Assembly (NCBI RefSeq): GCF_026239735.1 | Contig: NZ_JAPIVT010000004.1 | Location: forward strand, 222,752-286,751 | Origin: Pedobacter sp. MC2016-05 | Lineage (GTDB): Bacteria; Bacteroidota; Bacteroidia; Sphingobacteriales; Sphingobacteriaceae | DNA length: 64,000 nucleotides | Direction of reading: 5' to 3' | Shown: one piece after another, positions 42,958-51,990 of the stretch | Numbering within the stretch: position 1 is the first letter of the stretch | How the letters are laid out: each line of letters opens with the position of its first letter | The notes under the pieces: generated by a model | Seen by the model: the letters and a program-made list of their open reading frames with translations, nothing else | Databases searched by the model: none | What the model was told of the DNA's origin: nothing | Made by a program: the position numbers and the translations under genes

Positions 42958-44007
42958 TTATAACTCATTAAGCTCATTATTTGTTTTAATTCTTTCCAAT
43001 CTTTCTGATGCGAGCGTACTGGTTTCGTAAATCTTAACAAGCAAAATAAAATAAGATAATAATAGCGGACCAAAAACGAGTCCTAAAATTCCAAATAATG
43101 GGATACCAATAATTACGCCAATTACTGTGATTATGGGGTGAATGTTGCCAACTTTTTTTGCAATGATGAATCGAAGTACATTATCGATGTTAATGATAAC
43201 AACAAAGCCGAAAATTAGCATTGCCCACCCAGCGAAGTTATTTCCGTTTGCAATTTGCAGGATAGCCGCTGGCACAAAAACTACAGGCGGCCCCAGAATG
43301 GGGACGAAAGATATGAAAGTGGTAATTACCCCCCAGAATATGGGATCTTTGTAACCCAAAATGTAAAAAGATAAACTTACCAACGAACCCTGTACCAGAC
43401 AAATTAAACCCTGCCCCAATACGTTTGCATAAGTTGTATTTCGCATTTCATCGCCAAAACGCAGTGCATTTTGTTCTCTAAGAGGTGCGTATTTAATTAA
43501 AGATCGCTCAAAAGTTTGGCGTTCGATGAGCATGAAGTATAGTAAAAAGTACATCACTAAAAGGCTTAGTATAATATTTACAGCACTTGAAATTAAGGAA
43601 GGAAATAACTCTGTTGCCCAATTCCCCAGCCGATTTAATCCATCTTGAATCACATCTTGATTGATATTAAAGGGAACTAAATGCTGAAGTTTAACTAATA
43701 TATTTTTAAAAAATATTTCGTTGTTTCTAAGCTCTGATATTTTACTAATTACCATGCTGCTTAACGCATAAAATGGTAGCACAATCAGTAAAATACTGAT
43801 CACGATTAGAAAAATAGCTACTAACCTTTTATTCCATCTTTTCACTTCAGCGAGGTGAATATAAGCTGGCCGCATGATGGTGTATAGTACTAAAGTACTC
43901 AGAATTGCGCTAAAAATTGCTTGTAAAGAATACGCAATTAAAAGTCCAAGCGCTATAATAATAACGAGGTTGATGTTATTGCGTTGCTTAAATGAAAATA
44001 CCGACAT
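42958..44007 (-). CDS. AI-2E family transporter
   Basis: 349 residues, about eight predicted transmembrane helices with the usual pattern: N-terminal pair (INLVIIIALGLLIAYSLQAIFSAILSTLV), VYTIMRPAYIHLAEVKRWNKR, a periplasmic loop, then the diagnostic VVFVPAAILQ/TFISFVPILGPPVVF and FIIAKKVGNIHPIITVIGVIIGIPLFGILGLVFGPLLLS. Members export small molecules, antiport Na+/H+ or release AI-2; substrate here unknown. Upstream of the YtxH cassette with 71 bp between. Confidence 0.9.
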   Translation of the reverse strand: MSVFSFKQRNNINLVIIIALGLLIAYSLQAIFSAILSTLVLYTIMRPAYIHLAEVKRWNKRLVAIFLIVISILLIVLPFYALSSMVISKISELRNNEIFFKNILVKLQHLVPFNINQDVIQDGLNRLGNWATELFPSLISSAVNIILSLLVMYFLLYFMLIERQTFERSLIKYAPLREQNALRFGDEMRNTTYANVLGQGLICLVQGSLVSLSFYILGYKDPIFWGVITTFISFVPILGPPVVFVPAAILQIANGNNFAGWAMLIFGFVVIINIDNVLRFIIAKKVGNIHPIITVIGVIIGIPLFGILGLVFGPLLLSYFILLVKIYETSTLASERLERIKTNNELNEL

Positions 44008-44070
44008 AAAGTGATGTTTGGTATTCTCTTAATAGCAAAAAGTTGGGTTTTGTTTTAGCCTATGAAAAGA

Positions 44071-45465
44071 TTATTCCTGATCTTCAATCTTTATCTCCTT
44101 GATTTTATTGTATAGCGTTTTTCTATCGATGTTTAAGATTTGGGCTGCTTTTGTTTTATTGAAATTTGTTTCTTTTTAAAACGCTAAGAATAGTGTCATA
44201 CTCTGCTTCTTGCGCAGCATTTTTCAAGTCCTTGGGCTTATCGCTATGCTTTGATTTAATTTGTTTGAAAACCTTTTCGCGATCGAAATCCCCGGCCTAG
44301 TTTGAAAGCTCCAAAAGCAATACATCAACCTGAATTTCATTTCCATCAGTTAACAATGAAACCCCGCGGATTACATTTTTAAGTTCCCTTACATTTCCTG
44401 GCCAGCTGTAATTGAGGAAACAATTTTTAACGCCTTCACTAAAACCCATAATGTTTTTATTAAGTACTTGATTTGCCACTGCTAAAAACTTATCGGCAAA
44501 GATTAGGATATCATTTCCTTGTTTTTTTAAGGAAGGGAGATGGATAGAAAATTTATTAAAGCGATGGTATAATTCCTCTCTGAACGTCCCCTTACCAATA
44601 TTGTCGGCCAAATTTTAGTTTGTAGACACAATAATTCGGACATCTAAATCAATTTCTTTAGTACTGCCAATACGTTTAACTTTTCTTTCTTGTACCGTTT
44701 TGAGCAAGATGGCTTGAATTTCGTAAGATAAGTTACCTATTTCAACTAAGAATAACCTACCTCCATCTGCTCAAAGTGCCCAATTTTAGTGTAGAGCACA
44801 CCGGTAAATGATGCTTTCTCATGACCAAAAAACCCACTCCCGGCAAATTCTTTAGTTAACGAACCGCAATCCATCGCTACAAAGGGCTTATTTATTCTCA
44901 AACTATTTAAATGGATTGTTTTGACTACACACTCTTTCCCAGTACCACTTTCACCTGTTAAAATAATGTTATAAGATGTTGGCGCAATTAACTGAATTTG
45001 TTTAGGAAAGTGGCCGAAACCTCGCTTTGACCATTATTATATTCGGTGTAATTTACATAATCAGATTTTGTTTCATGTTTTTTTTCCGGGCCTGCCTTTG
45101 TTTTCGTTGAGGGCTCTTTCTGTCTCAAAAAGCTTTATTGCTGGTATTTAAAATCTCATCAGGATATAGCGGTTTTGTCATATAATCGTAGGCCGCTAAT
45201 TTAATGAGCTCGACCGTTAATTTGATATCTGAGTATCCGATAATGATAATCACGCCGGAATTGGGTAATTCTCCTTTATTTTATTAAAATCCCCTTCCGT
45301 CTGTATCGTCCAGGCGGTAATCGCATAAAACCAGTTCAAACTCTTCATTCGTCATTATATCTAACGCAGAACCGCTGCTAATGGCGTTTGCCACCTAAAC
45401 CCCAGTCCTTGTAAGAAACTTAGATAATAATAAACCAATGTTTACTTCATCATCTATCAGAATCT
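44071..45465 (-). pseudogene. decayed NtrC-type sigma-54 response regulator
   Basis: Read from right to left the region encodes, in shifting frames with several stops, a receiver domain (ILIDDEVNIGLLLSKFLTRTGV, a stop at 45395-45397, then FELVLCDYRLDDTDG and IKLAAYDYMTKPLYPDEIL), an AAA+ sigma-54 domain (NIILTGESGTGKE Walker A, HEKASFTG loop, FREELYHRFNKFSIHLPSLK, SWPGNVRELKNV) and a Fis-type helix-turn-helix (NKTKAAQILNIDRKTLYNKIKEI, stop at 44071). The only long open piece is 44297-44611. The start is approximate. It cannot make an intact regulator. Confidence 0.88.
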
Positions 45466-45638
45466 TTTTTTCGTTAGCATCATCTGTTTTTACACTATCT
45501 AAAGCTCTATAATAATCGGGAGAAAGAATGTATTTAAGGAGCGTAGAATAGTATTACACAATTACTCAAAATAAATTGATTTGGGAAATATTTTCTACAC
45601 TTATTTTAATGCACTATCGAATTAATCATGCAATTTTA

Positions 45639-46418
45639 CTACTTCCCGAGGAAGTTAGCTTTCCGCTTTTCTAGAAAAGCGGAAACGCCTTCTTTGAAAT
45701 CGGAAGTCTCAAAACATTTTCCAAACTCTTCGATTTCAACATTGTAACCATTACTCCCGGTAAGGGATGCATTTACTGATTTAATTGCCGCAGCAATGGC
45801 CAGAGGCGCACGTTGTTTTATCAGGTTCAAAATTTCTGTCGATTTGCTAATGAGATCAGACAACGGCACAGCGTAATTAACAAGCCCAATTTTTTCCGCA
45901 TCAACAGCGTTGATTAAGTTGGCCGTGGTAATTAATTCAATAGCTTTGCCTTTACCAACCAATTGCGTTAAACGCTGTGACCCCCCGTAACCCGGAATCA
46001 GGCCTAAAGTAACTTCTGGCAAGCCTAGTTTAGCCGTATCCGCCGCAACACGCATATGGCAAGCCATTGCCAGTTCCAATCCGCCGCCTAAAGCAAAACC
46101 ATTAATGGCTGCAATAAATGGTTTCGACGAATTTTCAATCGCATTAAAAACATTTTGCTGACCTGTTCGTGCTAACTCCTCACCTTGTTTACTGCTATAA
46201 TCTGAAAACTCTTTAATATCTGCTCCGGCAACGAAAGCTTTTTCGCCAGAACCAGTTAAAATTACCCCTTTTACCTCATCAGTTTCTCCCGCAAATTTTA
46301 TCACCTCGGCTAATTCATCCAAAGTATCTTTATTCAATGCATTTAAAGCCTTTTCCCTGTTGATGGTAACGTATAAGATGTTCTCTTTTATTTCTGATAT
46401 TAGATTCTGATATGCCAT
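45639..46418 (-). CDS. enoyl-CoA hydratase/isomerase (crotonase)
   Basis: 259 residues. Crotonase oxyanion loops AFVAGADIKEFSDYS and GFALGGGLELAMAC; both catalytic Glu of true hydratases are present, in GGLELAM and LGLPEVTLG(L)IPGYGGSQRL, so hydration of trans-2-enoyl-CoA is expected. No signal peptide. It starts 3 bp after the stop of the B12-binding protein gene on the same strand, so the two are translated together. Confidence 0.92.
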   Translation of the reverse strand: MAYQNLISEIKENILYVTINREKALNALNKDTLDELAEVIKFAGETDEVKGVILTGSGEKAFVAGADIKEFSDYSSKQGEELARTGQQNVFNAIENSSKPFIAAINGFALGGGLELAMACHMRVAADTAKLGLPEVTLGLIPGYGGSQRLTQLVGKGKAIELITTANLINAVDAEKIGLVNYAVPLSDLISKSTEILNLIKQRAPLAIAAAIKSVNASLTGSNGYNVEIEEFGKCFETSDFKEGVSAFLEKRKANFLGK

Positions 46419-46421
46419 AAC

Positions 46422-46841
46422 TTAAAAATTTCTATTTTCTAAAACCCAATTTTTAATATACTCTACAATGCTTGCCATAGTTGTTCCAGGAGGAAATAAT
46501 TCTCCAACACCCAACTCAGAGAGTTTTTTTCGATCACCTTCCGGGATAATTCCTCCACCAGTTAATAATACATCATCAAGTTGTTTTTCTTTCATAAAGT
46601 GAATAATTTTTGGAAAAACCGTCATGTGGGCTCCAGATAATATGGAAATTCCAATGGCATCAACATCTTCCTGCAAAGCCGTATTTACCACCATTTCTGG
46701 TGTCTGGCGCAGGCCGGTATAAATCACTTCCATTCCTGCATCACGAAGTGAAGTGGCGATCACTTTAGCCCCTCTGTCATGACCATCAAGGCCTACTTTG
46801 GCAACCAGAACGCGTATCGGTCGGTTTAATACTTTGCTCAT
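46422..46841 (-). CDS. stand-alone cobalamin-binding protein (methylmalonyl-CoA mutase C-terminal type)
   Basis: 139 residues, just the B12 domain: base-off motif [10 protein letters not shown] (DxHxxG), then GISILSGAH (SxL) and [10 protein letters not shown] (GG). This is the small-subunit or C-terminal domain of acyl-CoA mutases, which needs a catalytic TIM-barrel partner (for example methylmalonyl- or isobutyryl-CoA mutase) not encoded here. Upstream of and coupled to the enoyl-CoA hydratase. It may donate cobalamin to a mutase encoded elsewhere. Confidence 0.9.
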   Translation of the reverse strand: MSKVLNRPIRVLVAKVGLDGHDRGAKVIATSLRDAGMEVIYTGLRQTPEMVVNTALQEDVDAIGISILSGAHMTVFPKIIHFMKEKQLDDVLLTGGGIIPEGDRKKLSELGVGELFPPGTTMASIVEYIKNWVLENRNF

Positions 46842-46883
46842 ACTGAATATTAAGTTGAGGTAAATGTATCGAATTTTCTTTTA

Positions 46884-47037
46884 TGGAAATAGGGTTTAGG
46901 GAAATGGGAATGGGAAACGGGAAGTAGGTGAGAGGCACAAGGCCACCTATTTCCAATTTCAACCTCGATTGAATCAAATAAGAAATAGAAACAAGCGCCC
47001 AACCGATTTCCAATTCACTATTCTCCAGTCCCCTAAT
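46884..47037. repeat. G-rich then C-rich degenerate 7-bp-spaced repeat
   Basis: From about 46884 to 46945 GG/GGG doublets recur about every 7 bp (TTTAGGG, AAATGGG, AACGGG, AGTAGG, GAGAGG, CAAGG, one step off register); from 46945 the strand changes to CC-rich text (CCACCTATTTCC, CCAATTTC, CGCCCAACCGATTTCC). GGAAATAGG and CCTATTTCC form an inverted pair across the middle. No gene; the open frame through it is not supported. Confidence 0.45.
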
Positions 47038-47075
47038 CTATTTTTTAATCATTACCTAATTCCGCTCAATCTTTT

Positions 47076-47083
47076 TACATTTG
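47076..47083 (+). promoter_or_regulatory. -7 promoter box of glnS
   Basis: TACATTTG, a full fit to TAnnTTTG, 22 bp before the glnS start. The -33 region is unclear. Confidence 0.5.
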
Positions 47084-47105
47084 CATTCCTAATTTACAGG
47101 TTTTT

Positions 47106-48761
47106 ATGAGTGAAGAGAAGTCATTGAACTTTATTGAAGAAATTGTTGAGAACGATCTGAATAGTGGCAAGTATAAAACATTGGTTACGCGTTTTCCGCC
47201 AGAACCGAATGGATACTTACATATTGGCCATGCCAAAGCGATATGCTTAAACTTCGGACTAACACAAAAATACGGCGGTTACACCAACCTTCGTTTTGAT
47301 GATACCAATCCGGTTACGGAAAAAACAGAATACGTAAACAGTCAGCAGGAAGACATCAAATGGCTGGGTTTTAATTGGAAAAATGAATTATACGCTTCAG
47401 ATTATTTTGATCAATTATACGCATTTGCAGTTAAGCTTATCGAAAAAGGTTTAGCTTACGTTGATGAAAGTACGGCAGATGCGATTGCAGCTTTAAAAGG
47501 CACACCTACAGAACCTGGCCAAGATAGCCCTTATCGCAATAGAAGCATAGCGGAAAATCTTGATATCTTCGGAAGAATGAAAAGCGGCGAATTTCCGGAT
47601 GGCGCTTACACCTTGCGGGCGAAGATCGATATGGCTAGTCCGAATATGTTAATGCGTGACCCAATTGTTTACCGCATTAAACATGCAGAACATCACCGCA
47701 CGGGCAACAAATGGTGCATTTACCCCATGTATGATTTTGCGCATGGACAGAGTGATAGTATAGAAAATATTACCCATTCAATTTGTACCTTGGAGTATGT
47801 TTCGCACCGTGAACTATACGATTGGTTTATAGAACAGTTAGAAATATTCCCATCTAAGCAATATGAATTTGCTCGTTTAAACCTTACTTCCACAGTAATG
47901 AGTAAACGCAAGCTGCTGCAACTGGTTAATGAAAATTTGGTTAACGGATGGGACGACCCACGCATGCCTACTATTTCGGGTTTACGCAGAAGAGGCTTTA
48001 CGCCAAAAAGTGTACGTGAATTTTGCGAACGTATTGGTATTGCGAAACGTGAGAATTTAATTGAACTAAGCTTGTTGGAGTTTTGTATCCGTGAGGATTT
48101 AAATAAAACTGCTAACCGAGTGATGGCGGTTTTAGATCCCATTAAATTAATCATTACCAATTATGAAAAAGGTACTGAAGATTTAATTGGCGAAAACAAT
48201 CCAGAAGCTGAAGATCACGGTGGTACTCGTGTGATTCCGTTTAGCAATGAGCTTTGGATTGAGCGTGAAGATTTTATGGAAGTTCCAGCGAAGAAATGGT
48301 TCCGTTTGGCACCTGGGGCAATGGTTCGTTTAAAGTTCGCTTACATTGTGAAGTGCGAAGATTTTGTGAAAGATGAAAAGGGAAACGTTACAGAAATCCA
48401 TTGTACTTATATTCCTGAATCGAAAAGTGGAAATGATACCAGCGGGATAAACGTAAAAGGAACCATCCATTGGGTGAGTGCACAACATGCAAAAACAGCA
48501 GAAATTCGTTTGTACGACCGTTTGTTTACATCCGAAACCCCAGATGCTGAAGAAGGTGATTTTAAGGACTATTTAAACCCGGAAAGTTTAACGGTTTTAC
48601 CGACTGCATATATCGAGCCAGCCCTTGCTGATGCAGATTTAGATAGCCGTTATCAGTTTATTCGTAAAGGATATTTTTGTCTGGATAAAGATTCAACCGC
48701 AGATCAATTGGTTTTCAATAGAACGGTGACACTAAAGGATACTTTTAAGAAGCCCAATTAA
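47106..48761 (+). CDS. glnS: glutaminyl-tRNA synthetase
   Basis: 551 residues, class I synthetase. HIGH is at 39-42 in [14 protein letters not shown] and the KMSKS counterpart VMSKRK near 265, with GlnRS-specific stretches ([42 protein letters not shown]) and the C-terminal anticodon-binding beta-barrels ([37 protein letters not shown]). It charges tRNA-Gln directly, so the organism does not depend on the GatCAB route for Gln-tRNA. Confidence 0.95.
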   Translation: MSEEKSLNFIEEIVENDLNSGKYKTLVTRFPPEPNGYLHIGHAKAICLNFGLTQKYGGYTNLRFDDTNPVTEKTEYVNSQQEDIKWLGFNWKNELYASDYFDQLYAFAVKLIEKGLAYVDESTADAIAALKGTPTEPGQDSPYRNRSIAENLDIFGRMKSGEFPDGAYTLRAKIDMASPNMLMRDPIVYRIKHAEHHRTGNKWCIYPMYDFAHGQSDSIENITHSICTLEYVSHRELYDWFIEQLEIFPSKQYEFARLNLTSTVMSKRKLLQLVNENLVNGWDDPRMPTISGLRRRGFTPKSVREFCERIGIAKRENLIELSLLEFCIREDLNKTANRVMAVLDPIKLIITNYEKGTEDLIGENNPEAEDHGGTRVIPFSNELWIEREDFMEVPAKKWFRLAPGAMVRLKFAYIVKCEDFVKDEKGNVTEIHCTYIPESKSGNDTSGINVKGTIHWVSAQHAKTAEIRLYDRLFTSETPDAEEGDFKDYLNPESLTVLPTAYIEPALADADLDSRYQFIRKGYFCLDKDSTADQLVFNRTVTLKDTFKKPN

Positions 48762-48786
48762 TCAACGCTTTTTTAACCACAAATCA

Positions 48787-48821
48787 ACACGGATGAGCAC
48801 AGATTCATCCGTGTTTTTTTT
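48787..48821 (+). terminator. terminator of glnS
   Basis: ACACGGATGA / TCATCCGTGT, 10-bp arms, then TTTTTTTT. Twenty-five bp after the stop. The surrounding text (CCACAAATCAACACGGAT) is the same kind of repeat-like terminator often seen in related genomes. Confidence 0.82.
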
Positions 48822-48939
48822 ATGCTTATTGCAATTGAAAATTTCAAAGGAAACGCAGAATAAAAGTGTATCCACTCCTTTGCAAAGTTTAAATGAAATA
48901 AGGCTGCCGACACGAGCAACTTGCATTTTTGCGAATGTC

Positions 48940-49776
48940 TTAATACTTTGTATAAACATTGTACAGCACCAAAATATCAACTGGTGTTAAAGTCTTAGTA
49001 ATATCAGTTTGAATGAAATGGATTTTAAAGGCTTCGATTGCTGCAGGTAAGTTTGCAGTACTGTAACCAATGTATTTTAGCGCTTTTTCTGTATCGAAAT
49101 CTGCCGGTGGATTCTTCAGCACATCATCATACCAAAAGCCAAATCCTTTATCCGCTAGCTTTTTCCAGGGGAAATTTCTTGGATCATTTTTACGACCAGG
49201 TGCAATATCGGCATGGCCAATGAAGTTCGCTGTTGGAATATTATAGGTTTTCTTCAAGGTCGCAAGTAATTTAAGCAAGCTGTTAATTTGTGCATCTTGC
49301 CAAACATCGCCAATACCATTATTATCTAATTCAATACCGATGGATGAAGAATTCAAATCCGTATCCTTACCCCATTTGCTTACGCCTGCATGGTTTGCAC
49401 GAAGATAATCATTAACCATGTGTACAACTTTCCCATCTCTACTGATTACATAGTGAGCGCTTGTTCCTGCCCTGGTAGAGTGGAAGGTTTTGATGGTTTG
49501 GTTTAAACTATCTTGAGCCGTGTGATGGATAACTACAAAGTTGGGTTTGCGTATGCCAAAGTTTACAGAACCAACCCAGGTTTGATTTGCTGCACTTAAA
49601 GAATCGTAAAGCTGCCTTGCGGGTGGAGTGCTGCTGATAATTTTCGAGAAATCTTTGGCTTTCGTTTTATAAACTTTTTCAGTTGCTGTATATTTATTAG
49701 ATCCACACGAAGAAAGGAAAACTATAAGTGCCGTAACTAAAACTGGAGAATATTTAGGGAAGTTAAATGATGACAT
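48940..49776 (-). CDS. N-acetylmuramoyl-L-alanine amidase lipoprotein (Amidase_2, AmiD-like)
   Basis: 278 residues. Lipoprotein signal MSSFNFPKYSPVLVTALIVF...LSSC, lipid Cys24. Amidase_2/PGRP domain: FVVIHHTAQD (zinc His), SAHYVISRDGKVVHMV, ANHAG, SSIGIELDN (catalytic Glu region), and FIGHADIAPGRKNDPRNFPWKKLA, with zinc His and the conserved Asp/Lys loop. It cuts MurNAc-L-Ala bonds in peptidoglycan fragments for recycling. Convergent with glnS; its 3' end is preceded by the glnS terminator. Confidence 0.93.
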   Translation of the reverse strand: MSSFNFPKYSPVLVTALIVFLSSCGSNKYTATEKVYKTKAKDFSKIISSTPPARQLYDSLSAANQTWVGSVNFGIRKPNFVVIHHTAQDSLNQTIKTFHSTRAGTSAHYVISRDGKVVHMVNDYLRANHAGVSKWGKDTDLNSSSIGIELDNNGIGDVWQDAQINSLLKLLATLKKTYNIPTANFIGHADIAPGRKNDPRNFPWKKLADKGFGFWYDDVLKNPPADFDTEKALKYIGYSTANLPAAIEAFKIHFIQTDITKTLTPVDILVLYNVYTKY

Positions 49777-49890
49777 GTTTTGATTTTGTTGATTGTTGAA
49801 GTTACAAAGTTATGGGAAACTATTTCCAATGCATCAAACTTTATACAATGCTTTTAAATTTTACTAATTTAGCACCCATATCTATTAAAT

Positions 49891-51570
49891 ATGAACAAAT
49901 TATACAAATCTACTATATACTTTTCGCTCGCAATTACTGGAACATTGTTCCTGTCGGGTTGCACTGGTAACACCAAAAGTAATACCGATAATGGTATCGT
50001 AGTAGAAAGAGATAGCTTAAATGAATATGTAGCGCAAAGACTTCCAATTTACGAACGCGTTAAGCTAACAAGTAACATTAACGATTTAAGCGTTAACGAT
50101 CGAAAAATTTTGCCTTTGCTTATTCAGGCGGCAGAAATTATGGACGACTTGTACTGGAAACAAGCCTATCCGCAACGCGACAGTTTGATGGCCACAATTA
50201 AGGACGAAAAAACCAGGGAATTTGTAAACATAAATTATGGTCCGTGGGATAGGCTGAACAATGAAAAACCTTTTGTTGCTGGTGTTGGCGCCAAGCCAGA
50301 AGGTGCTTCTTTTTATCCTTACGGGATCACGAAAGAAGAAATTGAAAAATCTGACTTGAAAGATAAATATGGCGCATATTCGGTGATTCAAAAAGATACT
50401 GCAGGTAAATTAATCACTGTTCCTTATCATGTTTTATTTGCTGCCGAATTGCAAAAAGCAAGTTCGCTTTTAAAACAAGCTGCTTTAATTGCCGAAGATG
50501 CAGGCTTAAAAAAGTATTTGAATTTAAGGGCTGATGCTTTAGTCACTGATAATTTTACCGCTAGCGATTATGCCTGGTTGGATATGAAAACCAACGGACT
50601 TGACATCATTATTGGCCCGATTGAGAATTATGAGGATAAACTTTTTAATGCCCGCACCAGCTATGAAGCTTATGTTTTAATTAAAGACAAAGAATGGAGT
50701 AAGCGCTTAGCTAAGTATGTAAAAATGCTTCCTGAACTGCAAAAAAACTTACCAGTTGCAGCCAAGTATAAAACAGAAACGCCGGGAACAGAGTCAGAAT
50801 TGAATGCATATGATGTCGTTTATTACGCAGGAGATTGTAATGCCGGTTCGAAAACCATTGCTGTAAATCTGCCTAATGATGAAAAAATTCAGCAGGAAAA
50901 AGGCACACGCAGATCACAATTGAAAAATGCGATGCAAGCTAAATTTGATAAGATCCTTGTTCCTATCTCTAAAGAATTAATTGATGCTGACCAGCAAAAA
51001 TATATCAAGTTTGATGCTTTTTTCGCCAACGTCATGTTTCACGAGGTAGCTCATGGTTTAGGCATTAAAAAAACGGTTACTGGAAAAGGCTTTGTTCGTG
51101 AAGCGCTGAAAGAACAATACAGCTGGCTTGAAGAAGGCAAAGCCGATGTTTTAGGTTTATATATGGTAACAGGTTTACTAAAAAAAGGTGAGTTATCTGG
51201 CGATATTAAAGATTATTACACCACCTTCATGGCTGGGATTTTAAGATCAGTAAGGTTTGGCGTATCTGAAGCACATGGAAAAGCCAATATGCAATGTTTC
51301 AATTACTTCCAACAAAAAGGTGCTTTTGAGCGTACCGATAAAGGAACCTATAAAGTTAACTACGAAAAGTTTGCCACCGCAATGAATGAATTGAGCGCAT
51401 TCATCATCACTTTGCAGGGTAATGGAGATAAAGTTGCTGTTGAAAAAGCGCAAAAGGAAAAAGCTGTAATTTCCTCAGAATTGCAAAAAGATTTAGATCG
51501 CTTAACCAGAAAAAACATTCCTGTTGATGTTGTTTTTGAACAGGGTGTAGATGTGTTGGGTGTAAAATAA
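49891..51570 (+). CDS. M49-like (dipeptidyl peptidase III-type) zinc peptidase lipoprotein
   Basis: 559 residues, lipoprotein signal MNKLYKSTIYFSLAITGTLF followed by LSGC (Cys24). The zinc site is HEVAHGLG near residue 390 with EEGKADVLGLY about 50 residues later, a HEXXH...E arrangement. Classical dipeptidyl peptidase III has the longer HEXXXH; this shorter HEXXH form occurs in relatives, e.g. plant Nudix hydrolase fusions and Bacteroidota homologues. GDCNAGSKTIAVNLPND is another conserved block. Probably cleaves peptides in the envelope. Monocistronic. Confidence 0.82.
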   Translation: MNKLYKSTIYFSLAITGTLFLSGCTGNTKSNTDNGIVVERDSLNEYVAQRLPIYERVKLTSNINDLSVNDRKILPLLIQAAEIMDDLYWKQAYPQRDSLMATIKDEKTREFVNINYGPWDRLNNEKPFVAGVGAKPEGASFYPYGITKEEIEKSDLKDKYGAYSVIQKDTAGKLITVPYHVLFAAELQKASSLLKQAALIAEDAGLKKYLNLRADALVTDNFTASDYAWLDMKTNGLDIIIGPIENYEDKLFNARTSYEAYVLIKDKEWSKRLAKYVKMLPELQKNLPVAAKYKTETPGTESELNAYDVVYYAGDCNAGSKTIAVNLPNDEKIQQEKGTRRSQLKNAMQAKFDKILVPISKELIDADQQKYIKFDAFFANVMFHEVAHGLGIKKTVTGKGFVREALKEQYSWLEEGKADVLGLYMVTGLLKKGELSGDIKDYYTTFMAGILRSVRFGVSEAHGKANMQCFNYFQQKGAFERTDKGTYKVNYEKFATAMNELSAFIITLQGNGDKVAVEKAQKEKAVISSELQKDLDRLTRKNIPVDVVFEQGVDVLGVK

Positions 51571-51592
51571 AAATTCATTTTTAAAGTTGACG

Positions 51593-51633
51593 CCGCAGAT
51601 TTGCAGATTTTTCTGTTCATCTGCGGTTTTTTT
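51593..51633 (+). terminator. terminator of the M49-like gene (CCGCAGAT-family repeat)
   Basis: CCGCAGAT (51593-51600) and ATCTGCGG (51619-51626) followed by seven Ts. Same repeat family as 17709, 27021 and 39961. Confidence 0.75.
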
Positions 51634-51720
51634 ATGCAACGCTCTTCGTTCATTAAGCCTGACAGAAACGAAAATCCTTTTAAATTAATTACGCTTTCGT
51701 TTACAGTAAACAATCAATTT

Positions 51721-51750
51721 AAAAGATTGTAGTGGATGGCAGGGCTACTG
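51721..51750 (+). repeat. AAAGATTGTAG dispersed repeat, copy 2
   Basis: AAAAGATTGTAGTGGATGGC then AGGGCTACTG; closely matches 24531-24560. Confidence 0.6.
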
Positions 51751-51990
51751 TTGCCACCTAATTCTGCCTTTGACTTTCTAACATTAAATGGTCAACAGAA
51801 ATACTTCATTCTTACTTTTTTTCTTCCTCATGTAACCTTTTTTAAAAACCATCGTCTTACTGATAACTAAACAACGGAAACCGTTCGTTTCCCAAGCTAA
51901 ACTTTAAATAATAAGGCAAAATAAAAGGGCGTCTAACCAGTCGCGTGGAATTTCTTTGTCCTGATTTTTTAAAAACTAATACCCATAAAA

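Larger units (their letters stand above)
51571..51990. other. intergenic region with repeat terminator and repeat copy
   Basis: 420 bp without a supportable gene. It holds the terminator at 51593-51633, a copy of the AAAGATTGTAG repeat at 51721-51750, and AT-rich DNA upstream of the outer-membrane protein gene. Confidence 0.6.

Noticed and set aside
46786..47013. 75-residue open frame on the minus strand
   Set aside because: It reads through the degenerate heptad region and into the B12-protein 5' end; Ile/Pro/Leu-rich composition comes from the repeat.
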